In this document: in pieces, positions 1 through 6,082 of the stretch
Layout: each line of letters starts with the position of its first letter
Numbering within the stretch: position 1 is the stretch's first letter
Assembly: GCA_045605365.1 (NCBI GenBank)
Contig: JAZUPV010000010.1
Location: 1 to 12,263, forward strand
Direction of reading: 5' to 3'
DNA from: CAKVLS01 sp045605365
GTDB lineage: Bacteria > Bacillota > Clostridia > Christensenellales > UBA1242
Length of the DNA: 12,263 bases
The notes under the pieces: model-generated
What the model saw: the letters and a program-made list of their open reading frames with translations, nothing else
What the model was told of the DNA's origin: nothing
Database searches by the model: none
Translations under genes and position numbers: made by a program

Positions 1-1
1 A

Positions 2-1078
2 ACAGACAATAGTGGCAATTCTACTACATATCAAGTTAGCGTTATTGTCAACAACTCAGCACCAGTAGCTACAGACGTAGACGGCGGAGTTTATACATAC
101 GGCACTCAAGTAGAAATAAACATTAACAACTATGTCACAGATGCTGACCACGACAACCTTAACTTTTATAAAGATGGTGCGGTATTTGATCAAAACGACA
201 ATGCAGTACCTATTATGAGACCAGAGGAAGAAAATAATATAGAATATTGTAAAGAGCATCCGTTAGATATTAGACATTTGAGTTTTGATATAAACACTGG
301 AGAATTGATTTTAAGACCTGGAATAAAATTTGTAGGTTCGTTAACAATACAATATCATGTAAAAGATATTGAAGATAAAGTGAGTGAAATAAGACAAATT
401 ACTATTCGTTTTATAGACAACGTAGCACCAGTAGTTACTCGTAAACCAGGTGTTGAAACAGATTTTGTTATAAACAAATCACAAGGCTATGACAAGTATG
501 GTTTCTACACAGCATATGATGCTATTGATGGCGACAACATAACAACAACACTAACAATCACAAATGTTGACACTGGAGTAGAAGTTGACGATATAGACTT
601 TACAAAAACTGGTAGTTATAGATTTGACTATACATTTAAAGATCAATCACCAAACTCTCTACCAGCAATTGCAAGTGTAGTTGTAAATATAACAAAAGGT
701 TCTAACCCAGAAATCAAGCTAGTCGCAGAAAGCGCCACTGTAGAAGTTGGTACACGCTTTAGCATATTTGATTATATCGCCCAAATCGTCGACGAAGAAG
801 ACGGCGTAAAAACAGCTGGCTTTGAACAAATGTACAATAGCGGATATCTAAAACTATCAAAAATACCAACCACAGAAACAGTAGGCAAAGTTGTTGTATC
901 TATGTACTATGTAGATAGCGACGGCAACCTTTCTGATACAATTACATTTACTCTAGTAGTAAACGAACCTGCAACAATATCACCATATTACTTTATCGCA
1001 GGTGGTGCAGCTGTAGTACTTGCAATCGCAATTATGCTTATAGTTATATTTGTTAGACGTTCTAAGATGAGAGTATAA
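2..1078 (+). CDS. Membrane-anchored surface protein with tandem Ig/cadherin-like repeats (5' partial)
   Basis: The reading frame is open from base 2, so the start lies outside the window; 358 residues are visible. They form a partial beta-domain followed by about three more Ig/cadherin-like modules of roughly 85-100 residues. Each is rich in Thr, Val, Asn and Asp, with recurrent NxAPVV-type junctions and short Asp-rich stretches such as DADHD and DEEDG that could bind calcium. The C-terminus (about residues 329-352) is a hydrophobic span followed by RRSK, so the repeats face outside and only a short tail is cytosolic. There is no LPXTG motif, so it is anchored by a membrane helix rather than by sortase. 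The likely role is a cell-surface stalk or adhesin; the ligand is unknown. The next gene starts 21 bases downstream and could be co-transcribed. Architecture is confident, function is inference. Confidence 0.85.
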   Translation, partial: TDNSGNSTTYQVSVIVNNSAPVATDVDGGVYTYGTQVEININNYVTDADHDNLNFYKDGAVFDQNDNAVPIMRPEEENNIEYCKEHPLDIRHLSFDINTGELILRPGIKFVGSLTIQYHVKDIEDKVSEIRQITIRFIDNVAPVVTRKPGVETDFVINKSQGYDKYGFYTAYDAIDGDNITTTLTITNVDTGVEVDDIDFTKTGSYRFDYTFKDQSPNSLPAIASVVVNITKGSNPEIKLVAESATVEVGTRFSIFDYIAQIVDEEDGVKTAGFEQMYNSGYLKLSKIPTTETVGKVVVSMYYVDSDGNLSDTITFTLVVNEPATISPYYFIAGGAAVVLAIAIMLIVIFVRRSKMRV

Positions 1079-1099
1079 AAAAATAAGGAGAATAATTTT

Positions 1100-1525
1100 A
1101 TGATATTAGACCAAATCAAACAAGCCAACGTTCAAGCTATGAAAGACCACGACAAAACAGCTCGTACTATCTATAGCGTAGTTATGAACAAAGCAATGCA
1201 AATGACCATCGAAAAAAGATCTAAAGGTGAAGAGTTTACCGATCCTGACATGGTAGCTATTTTGCAAAAAACTATCAAAGAACTTGGTGACGAAGCAGAA
1301 AACTACAAAAAGGCAAACCATACCGAACAATACAACGAAGTATTAGCTCAACAAAAACTTATCGAAGGTTATCTACCTAAGATGCTTAGCGAACAAGAAA
1401 TTTATGACATAATAGCAGCACTTGATGACAAATCTATCCCTACTGTTATGAAACATTTTAAAGCAAACTATGCTGGCAAATGCGAAATGCGTCTTGTACA
1501 AGAAGTATTAAAAAAGTTTAACTAA
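1100..1525 (+). CDS. yqeY: GatB/YqeY family protein
   Basis: This 141-residue protein is close to the usual length of about 148 for YqeY. Helical N-terminal segments are followed by typical YqeY features: an internal QQKLIEGYLPKMLSEQEI stretch (about residues 84-101) and a small C-terminal domain of the type fused to the GatB amidotransferase subunit. Full GatB catalytic domains are absent, as expected for stand-alone YqeY. The family resembles the tRNA-binding tail of the Glu/Asp-tRNA amidotransferase, but its own role is not established. The ATG at 1100 is preceded by AAGGAG at 1085-1090 with 9 bases of spacing. It starts 21 bases after the surface-protein gene and ends at a bidirectional terminator. 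Family call is firm, function is open. Confidence 0.92.
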   Translation: MILDQIKQANVQAMKDHDKTARTIYSVVMNKAMQMTIEKRSKGEEFTDPDMVAILQKTIKELGDEAENYKKANHTEQYNEVLAQQKLIEGYLPKMLSEQEIYDIIAALDDKSIPTVMKHFKANYAGKCEMRLVQEVLKKFN

Positions 1526-1560
1526 TCTTCGACTTGTCGGTCGCAGTACAAAATAACAAC

Positions 1561-1596
1561 AAAAAACACCGCAAAAACGGTGTTTTTTTATTTTTT
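1561..1596. terminator. Bidirectional intrinsic terminator between convergent genes
   Basis: The stem is ACACCG (1566-1571) with CGGTGT (1578-1583) and a CAAAAA loop. It is extended by an A-run on the left and a T-run on the right, so it carries a U-tract in both directions. It can end the yqeY transcript on the plus strand and the HD-protein transcript on the minus strand. Confidence 0.9.
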
Positions 1597-1609
1597 ATAT
1601 ACGTTAAAC

Positions 1610-2320
1610 TTATTTGTTATTAGTAGAGATATAATAATCTAAAATATTTTGTGCACGTTTGTTTATCAACAACTTGCTCTCTCTAAAGTGCTCGCTCTGT
1701 GCCATAAGGTCAGCATGATGTAAAATTATTAATAGTTTAAAATTGTCAATACCGACTTTTTTGATAGTCTTGATGACATAACCTGTACTCATACGGTTGC
1801 CTTTGTCACCCATATTGTATAGTTTGATATATCTAAAAAACTCGTGGTGTTGTACAAGCTTTTTTATGTGCAAAATTTCCTTTAACCCAAAGCCAAATCT
1901 ACTTAGTATCTTGCAAGACATCTTTGCAGAAAAACTTGCGTGATTGGTAAAGTGATGTCTGCCTTTTTTTAAGTTGTGTCTTAGGGCGTTAGGTTTGCCA
2001 ATGTCATGTAGCAAAGCCGCCCACAACAATAGATGTTTGTTGTCGTTTGACAAGTTTGGTGTTAGGGCGATATTTTTTACTGTTTTAAAAATATGCTTGT
2101 CTACAGTATAGCAGTGGTGTAGAGTTTTTTGGTCAAGGTCAATGCATGGCAAAAACTCTGGCAATATCTTTGCCAAAATACCAAATACATAAAGGTCGTT
2201 AAATATACTTTCTATGTCATAATGTGCGAGTACACTTTCAAAGTCTACCCTTATGTTGCCGGTAGGAGCTATGTTGTATTTTGTCAATACGTTGTTAAAT
2301 AGTTCTTTATCATATTTCAT
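1610..2320 (-). CDS. Stand-alone HD-domain phosphohydrolase, CCA-adding-enzyme-like
   Basis: This 236-residue soluble protein has an HD metal-binding core: H76 in a HxxxVDKH segment, the doublet H105-D106 in LLHDIGKP, H127 in the HHFTNHASFSA stretch, and H158-H159 further on. This order, and the preceding LPEFLP segment, matches the HD region of bacterial CCA-adding enzymes and poly(A)-polymerase-like proteins. The N-terminal nucleotidyltransferase domain is absent, with only about 50 unassigned residues before the match. It is probably a metal-dependent phosphohydrolase acting on a nucleotide or RNA 3' end; the substrate is unknown. The gene stands alone on the minus strand, with its own promoter and a shared terminator. 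There is no Shine-Dalgarno sequence before the ATG at 2318-2320 and the promoter predicts a very short leader. No other Met suits an alternative start. The HD fold is confident; the reaction is inferred. Confidence 0.88.
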   Translation of the reverse strand: MKYDKELFNNVLTKYNIAPTGNIRVDFESVLAHYDIESIFNDLYVFGILAKILPEFLPCIDLDQKTLHHCYTVDKHIFKTVKNIALTPNLSNDNKHLLLWAALLHDIGKPNALRHNLKKGRHHFTNHASFSAKMSCKILSRFGFGLKEILHIKKLVQHHEFFRYIKLYNMGDKGNRMSTGYVIKTIKKVGIDNFKLLIILHHADLMAQSEHFRESKLLINKRAQNILDYYISTNNK

Positions 2321-2330
2321 ATCTAATTAT

Positions 2331-2358
2331 ATTATATCATATTATTATGCGTTTTCAA
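2331..2358 (-). promoter_or_regulatory. Sigma-A-type promoter of the HD-protein gene
   Basis: On the minus strand TTGAAA (2358-2353), 16 bases and TATAAT (2336-2331) are present. Transcription would begin near 2323-2325, only a few bases before the ATG at 2320, implying a leaderless or nearly leaderless mRNA. This fits the absence of a ribosome binding site. Confidence 0.7.
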
Positions 2359-2412
2359 AAACGTTTAACAAAACTTAACTCAATATACATATATTTTGTA
2401 TAGGAGGTTTGT

Positions 2413-2925
2413 ATGGAGATAAAAGATTTGCCCTATACTACAGGAGAAGATTACCCGCAATTAACAATAGACGATGCGGACAAAAACGCAGTCAATATTC
2501 TAAAAAACTTGTATGCAAGTTGTGGGTCGGAGACGACGGCTATTTTGCAATATATTTATCAGAGCTATGTCGTAGAACCTAAAGAAAAAGAAATTGCCGA
2601 CATTTTGTCAAAAATTGCCCTTACAGAAATGCATCATCACCAACAACTAGGCAAGGCTATTGTTATGCTTGGCGGAGTGCCTTTTTATACCAATAGTCAA
2701 GGTGTGCCATTTTCTGCAAGATGTATATATGACGGGGTTAACTTAAAACAAATGTTGCTAGCCAATATCAATGCAGAATCACTAGCAATACAGTCATATA
2801 ACAATGCTATTGCAAAAATAAACAACCAATCTATAAAACAGTTATTGTCAAGAATTGTTCAAGACGAAGAACTTCACAAAAAGACCTTTGAATGTTTGTT
2901 AGAATATGTGTCGTTTTATAAATAA
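2413..2925 (+). CDS. Ferritin-like / rubrerythrin-type diiron protein
   Basis: This 170-residue helical protein carries the full six-ligand set of a ferritin-like four-helix diiron site: E40, E72-x2-H75, E122 and E152-x2-H155. The helices sit at about residues 25-53, 58-87, 110-136 and 139-168. There is no C-terminal CxxC rubredoxin domain, so it is not a classical rubrerythrin. The likely role is cytosolic peroxide or oxygen detoxification or iron handling in an anaerobe; the exact reaction cannot be read from the sequence. AGGAGG at 2402-2407 lies 5 bases before the ATG. The gene is divergent from the HD gene and followed by its own terminator. Its promoter is not clearly resolved; TTAACA (2365-2370) and TATATT (2390-2395) are 19 bases apart, a poor fit. 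Family call is firm. Confidence 0.9.
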   Translation: MEIKDLPYTTGEDYPQLTIDDADKNAVNILKNLYASCGSETTAILQYIYQSYVVEPKEKEIADILSKIALTEMHHHQQLGKAIVMLGGVPFYTNSQGVPFSARCIYDGVNLKQMLLANINAESLAIQSYNNAIAKINNQSIKQLLSRIVQDEELHKKTFECLLEYVSFYK

Positions 2926-2932
2926 ACTTTAT

Positions 2933-2959
2933 GCCCTATTATTAGGGCTTTGTTTTTTT
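2933..2959 (+). terminator. Intrinsic terminator after the ferritin-like gene
   Basis: GCCCTA (2933-2938) pairs with TAGGGC (2943-2948) across a TTAT loop, followed by a T-rich tail. Confidence 0.88.
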
Positions 2960-2963
2960 AAAG

Positions 2964-2992
2964 TTGACTAAATAACTTTTATATAGTACACT
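2964..2992 (+). promoter_or_regulatory. Sigma-A-type promoter of the ABC-F gene
   Basis: TTGACT (2964-2969), a 17-base spacer and TACACT (2987-2992) match the housekeeping consensus in spacing and in most key positions. Transcription would start near 2999, leaving a leader of about 33 bases. There is therefore no room for the long attenuator leaders seen before some antibiotic-resistance ABC-F genes. Confidence 0.65.
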
Positions 2993-3032
2993 TATACAGT
3001 AAAAAATTTATAAAGTATAAGTGGAGTAAAAT

Positions 3033-4607
3033 ATGTTACAAGTTATAGATGTTGCACTTAGTTTTGGTAGCAGAAAGTTGTTTTCTGAAGTTAACCTAAA
3101 ATTTACCAATGGCAACTGTTATGGCATTATCGCTGCTAACGGCGCAGGCAAGTCAACTTTTTTAAATCTACTTGCTGGTGAATTAGAAACAACCAAAGGT
3201 GAAATTGTTATAGGCAAAAACGAACGTATGTCTGTCTTAGAACAAAACCAAAACAAATACGACGAAGAAACTGTTCTTCGTACAGTTTTGTTGGGACACA
3301 AACGTCTTATGGAGATCGCCGACGAAAAAGACGCTCTATATGCAAAACCAGACTTTAGTGACGAAGACGGTATAAGAGCAGGGGAGTTAGAACAAGAGTT
3401 TTTGGATCTTGGTGGTTGGGAGGCAGAAGGTAATGCAGAGACATTGCTTAGCGATATCGGCGTACCACAAGAATTGTTTTATGAACAAATGAAAAATATC
3501 GACCCAAAAATCAAAGTCAAAATTCTACTTGCTCAAGCATTGTTTGACAATCCTGATATTTTGGTATTAGACGAACCTACCAACAACCTTGACGCAAAAA
3601 CTATCGCTTGGCTAGAAAACTTTTTGCTTAACTTTGAAAATACAGTTATCACCGTTTCTCACAACCGTCACTTTTTAAATAAAGTTTGTACACATATCTG
3701 TGACGTAGACTTTGGCAAGATTAATATTTACTTTGGCAACTATGATTTCTGGTACGAAACAAGCCAACTTATCTTGCGTCAACAAAAAGAAGCTAACAAA
3801 AAACTAGAAGCTCGTGCAAAAGAACTTCAAGAGTTTATCGCAAGATTTAGTGCCAATGCTTCAAAAAGCAAACAAGCAACTAGCAGAAAAAGAGAATTAG
3901 AAAAAATCACTCTAGAAGATATCAAACCATCTTCTCGTAGATATCCATATATCGACTTTAAGTTCGAAAGACCTATCGGCAATGATGTTTTGATTGTAGA
4001 AAATTTAACTAAACCAGGACTATTTGAAAACGTGAGTTTTACCGTTAACAAAGATGACAAAATAGCATTCTTTAGCGACAATGCTAACTTGGTTAGTGCA
4101 TTGTTTGATATTTTGTCTGGCAAAGATACTGACTATACCGGCAAAATAAAATGGGGCAAAACTATCAACTTAGCATATATGCCAAAAGAATATAATGACT
4201 TGTTTGATACTGACTTGCCACTAACAGACTGGCTTGGTCAATACAGCAAAGAAAAAGACGCAACATATCTTAGAAGTTGGCTAGGTCGTATGTTGTTTAG
4301 TGGAGAAGAAGCCCTTAAAAAAGCAAGAGTTCTAAGCGGTGGCGAAAAGGTAAGATGTATGTTGTCAAGAGCTATGTTAGAGCAAGGCAACGCCCTTATC
4401 TTAGACGAACCAACCAACCACCTAGACTTAGAGAGTATCACTGCTCTTAACAAAGGTATGACCAACTACAAAGGTGTATTGCTATTTGCCAGTGTCGACC
4501 AAGAAGTCGTACAAACAACAGCAAACCGCATCATACGTATCAACCAACATAAAGAATATGACAAATATATTACTTATGACGAATACTTAGAAAGAATGGT
4601 TTACTAG
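3033..4607 (+). CDS. ABC-F ATPase, YbiT-like, with a degenerate second ATP site
   Basis: This is a 524-residue soluble protein with two ATP-binding domains and no membrane span, as in ribosome-associated ABC-F translation factors. Domain 1 has Walker A ANGAGKST (about 35-42), Walker B ILVLDEPTNNLD (176-187) and the switch H210. Its signature motif is replaced by NIDPKIKVK (155-163). The linker (about 240-300) contains the RFSANASKSKQATSR stretch typical of the YbiT branch. Domain 2 keeps the signature LSGGEK (434-439) and Walker B ALILDEPTNHLD (454-465). Its Walker A aligns as SDNANLVSA (348-356), with the lysine changed to V354, and the switch His is V488. The composite site of Walker A1 and signature 2 is therefore intact, while the other site has lost both halves. 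GGAG at 3023-3026 precedes the ATG. The gene is monocistronic. A role in ribosome or translation control is inferred from the family. Confidence 0.93.
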   Translation: MLQVIDVALSFGSRKLFSEVNLKFTNGNCYGIIAANGAGKSTFLNLLAGELETTKGEIVIGKNERMSVLEQNQNKYDEETVLRTVLLGHKRLMEIADEKDALYAKPDFSDEDGIRAGELEQEFLDLGGWEAEGNAETLLSDIGVPQELFYEQMKNIDPKIKVKILLAQALFDNPDILVLDEPTNNLDAKTIAWLENFLLNFENTVITVSHNRHFLNKVCTHICDVDFGKINIYFGNYDFWYETSQLILRQQKEANKKLEARAKELQEFIARFSANASKSKQATSRKRELEKITLEDIKPSSRRYPYIDFKFERPIGNDVLIVENLTKPGLFENVSFTVNKDDKIAFFSDNANLVSALFDILSGKDTDYTGKIKWGKTINLAYMPKEYNDLFDTDLPLTDWLGQYSKEKDATYLRSWLGRMLFSGEEALKKARVLSGGEKVRCMLSRAMLEQGNALILDEPTNHLDLESITALNKGMTNYKGVLLFASVDQEVVQTTANRIIRINQHKEYDKYITYDEYLERMVY

Positions 4608-4616
4608 TATAATAAA

Positions 4617-4648
4617 AATATAGAGACAAATTAGTCTCTATTTTTTTT
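4617..4648 (+). terminator. Intrinsic terminator after the ABC-F gene
   Basis: TAGAGAC (4621-4627) pairs with GTCTCTA (4634-4640) across AAATTA, followed by a run of eight T residues. Flanking A and T residues can extend the stem. Confidence 0.92.
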
Positions 4649-4682
4649 GTTATAAAATATGTTTTGTTGTCAACAATCTATA

Positions 4683-4710
4683 TTAACAACTAAGCGATAA
4701 TTGTCATAAT
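4683..4710 (+). promoter_or_regulatory. Candidate promoter giving a leaderless start for the small protein
   Basis: TTAACA (4683-4688), a 16-base spacer and CATAAT (4705-4710) resemble a sigma-A promoter. The predicted start of transcription (about 4717) coincides with the ATG at 4718, which fits the lack of a ribosome binding site. The consensus match is moderate. Confidence 0.4.
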
Positions 4711-4717
4711 AAATAGT

Positions 4718-4909
4718 ATGGATATTTCTGGAGAAGACCTAAACATACTTGCAAGTATCATAGCCAACATTATTTCTTGCGGTATGAGTATAAAAGATTT
4801 AGTGACTATGCGGTTGCTAATTTCACAGATAAATTGCTGTTTAGGGACAATTATTAACCAAAATTTGCAAAAAAACGACCAAAAATCACCAAAAAATCAC
4901 AAAAATTAG
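4718..4909 (+). CDS. Small protein of unknown function, possibly DUF6774-like
   Basis: This 63-residue frame encodes one helical segment (about residues 6-48) with a regular amphipathic pattern, LNILASIIANIIS followed by GMSIKDL and LLISQI, and a polar Lys/Asn tail. From memory the pattern resembles small clostridial DUF6774-type proteins; I cannot confirm this here. There is no Shine-Dalgarno sequence before the ATG, so translation would need a leaderless mRNA from the candidate promoter just upstream. It has two internal cysteines and no signal peptide. The regular hydrophobic periodicity and the position between the ABC-F terminator and the next promoter favour a real gene, but a chance frame in AT-rich DNA is possible. 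Confidence 0.5.
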   Translation: MDISGEDLNILASIIANIISCGMSIKDLVTMRLLISQINCCLGTIINQNLQKNDQKSPKNHKN

Positions 4910-4942
4910 TCTGTACTATTTACAAAAGGTCATTTTGGTGAT
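4885..4942. repeat. 10-bp inverted repeat reaching into a promoter
   Basis: ATCACCAAAA (4885-4894) is perfectly inverted as TTTTGGTGAT (4933-4942), 38 bases apart. The right arm overlaps the first base of the -10 box of the next gene. It could be an operator pair or a weak hairpin; AT-richness makes chance a real alternative. Confidence 0.35.
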
Positions 4943-4947
4943 ATAAT
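4919..4947 (+). promoter_or_regulatory. Strong sigma-A promoter with extended -10
   Basis: TTTACA (4919-4924), a 17-base spacer and TATAAT (4942-4947) are present, with a TGn extension directly before the -10 box. Transcription would start near 4954, giving a short leader with AAGGAG for the gene at 4980. Confidence 0.85.
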
Positions 4948-4979
4948 ATTGTCACAAAAAAAACATAAGGAGATTTGTG

Positions 4980-5777
4980 ATGAAAAAAATAATCCCTCTA
5001 GTTTTAGTTATTGCAATATTAGCGGGTGTAGGCTATTTCTTTTTAGCAAACAACTTGGCTATGACTACACTTATCAGTCAAAACAAAACAAAAATTGCAA
5101 ATACTTATAACAAAGCATTTAAAAGTCTAAACTCAAAAACAGCTTATGAGTATGTCATCAAAGAAGAAGAATACAAAGCTGGCAAAATCGAAACTACCTG
5201 CACTAAAGAGATAGAGATTATCTACACTGATGATGTTATTACAAAAATGCTTATCTTAGTTACAAGCCAAACTGAAGAAAAAGAGTATTATTATGAAGTA
5301 GTAGAAGGTGTAGCTACAACATATATCACAACTACTCCTATCACCGCAGAAGGCGACGAAGCAACTCCTATGTACAACAAAGACACTACTTATACTCCTG
5401 ACCAAATTCTTGATGATTTAGCCGGAGCAAAACCAACATTATTTCAAGTAGGTGATGTTGCTACAAAGACAACTTTGCAACTACTAAAATCTTTTGAAAA
5501 CACAACAAAAGAACAACACGCAAAAACAAAGAGTAGCATAGTATTTAGTTTTAGCCCATTCTATATCGGCGCTAGATTTACTAATAAGTCTACTGTAGAA
5601 GGTGTAGAAAATACCTTTGAAGCTTGCATTGATGTTAACGGCAAACTAAAGAGCTCTAGTCAAAAAACTGGTACAGCTTCTGACTACACAAGAAAAACAA
5701 CTACATTCAAAAAATACAACAAGAGCGTAAAAATTTATTGGAGAAACCATAAATTATTTAATACAGCTCAAGCTTAA
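4980..5777 (+). CDS. Secreted or N-terminally anchored protein of unknown function
   Basis: This protein of 265 residues starts MKKIIPL and has one hydrophobic span (about residues 4-24), giving an uncleaved anchor or signal peptide. No lipobox cysteine follows. The rest is a soluble, Thr- and Lys-rich, probably beta-rich domain (about 40-260) with no family I recognise. The ATG at 4980 is preferred over the GTG one codon earlier at 4977, because AAGGAG (4967-4972) then has 7 bases of spacing instead of 4. It has a strong promoter and a terminator 20 bases after the stop, so it is a single-gene unit. Its last 20 bases overlap the antisense frame at 5758-5970. The amino-acid pattern suggests an extracytoplasmic lipoprotein-like role without the lipid; function unknown. 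Confidence 0.82.
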   Translation: MKKIIPLVLVIAILAGVGYFFLANNLAMTTLISQNKTKIANTYNKAFKSLNSKTAYEYVIKEEEYKAGKIETTCTKEIEIIYTDDVITKMLILVTSQTEEKEYYYEVVEGVATTYITTTPITAEGDEATPMYNKDTTYTPDQILDDLAGAKPTLFQVGDVATKTTLQLLKSFENTTKEQHAKTKSSIVFSFSPFYIGARFTNKSTVEGVENTFEACIDVNGKLKSSSQKTGTASDYTRKTTTFKKYNKSVKIYWRNHKLFNTAQA

Positions 5778-5970
5778 TTTTATCAATGTCAAAACCTAAG
5801 ATGACAGCATACTGCTGCCATCTTTCTTTTTTTATAGGCATAGGTCTATGATTGTCAAAAAATAGCACCAGCGCAGGGCAGGTGTTTCACCAGCGTGATA
5901 CAAACTTATAATCTATAAGGTGACCATCTTTTATCAGGTTTTTTATACGTGCGTGATAGTTATAGTACAT
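5758..5970 (-). pseudogene. Small minus-strand gene interrupted by an in-frame UGA
   Basis: On the minus strand an ATG at 5970-5968 opens a 70-codon frame ending in TAA at 5760-5758, with one internal TGA at 5889-5887 (codon 28). The first 27 residues begin MYYNYHARIKNLIKDGHL; the part after the TGA begins NTCPALVLFFDNHRPMPI and continues with ERWQQY. Composition and residue pattern look like real protein on both sides of the stop in one unbroken frame. From memory it resembles small clostridial proteins of unknown function with a PALVL...MPI...RW signature; I cannot verify this. The stop may be a nonsense mutation (for example CGA to TGA), a sequencing error, or a recoded UGA. There is no clear ribosome binding site before the ATG. 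It overlaps the 3' end of the convergent gene by 20 bases and contains that gene's terminator. Confidence 0.6.
5798..5834 (+). terminator. Intrinsic terminator lying inside an antisense reading frame
   Basis: AAGATG-A-CAGCA (5798-5809) pairs with TGCTG-C-CATCTT (5813-5824) across a TAC loop with a single A/C mismatch, followed by a T-rich tail to 5833. It ends the transcript of the gene at 4980. On the minus strand the same bases encode the KKERWQQYAVIL part of the interrupted frame. Confidence 0.8.
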
Positions 5971-6021
5971 ATTATTATTGTGTGTAGATTTTTTATTTTA
6001 ATTATTTATTTATCTTTTTAT

Positions 6022-6050
6022 TATTGCGGCGAAAAATTATTTGTGATAAT
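6022..6050 (+). promoter_or_regulatory. Candidate promoter for the small membrane protein
   Basis: TGTGATAAT (6042-6050) is an extended -10 box; a weak TATTGC (6022-6027) lies 17 bases upstream. A better-looking pair, TTGTGA (6041-6046) and TATAAT (6064-6069) with a 17-base spacer, also exists, but it would place the transcript start after the GGAGG at 6071-6075, so it is less likely to serve this gene. The stretch 5971-6021 is very AT-rich and shows nothing else. Confidence 0.4.
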
Positions 6051-6082
6051 ATATAGGTATAAATATAATTGGAGGTCATACT

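Noticed and set aside
2388..2395. CATATATT before the ferritin-like gene as a sigma-E or sigma-K -10 box
   Set aside because: The -10 pattern fits loosely but there is no matching -35 element at the required distance, so a sporulation promoter is not supported.
5829..5856. Minus-strand promoter-like pair TTGACA-N16-TATAAA
   Set aside because: It lies inside the interrupted minus-strand frame and would drive only a short tail of it; the boxes are explained as codons in AT-rich sequence, though an internal start cannot be excluded.
5835..5935. Possible riboswitch or structured RNA, with CACCAGCG twice (5866-5873, 5888-5895), GGTG arms that could pair alternatively, and a CTTATA-ATC-TATAAG hairpin
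   Set aside because: It matches no riboswitch consensus that I know, and the stretch is better explained as the coding part of the interrupted minus-strand frame.
6064..6069. TATAAT with TTGTGA 17 bases upstream as promoter of the gene at 6083
   Set aside because: The transcript would start after the GGAGG at 6071-6075 and leave the gene without its ribosome binding site.
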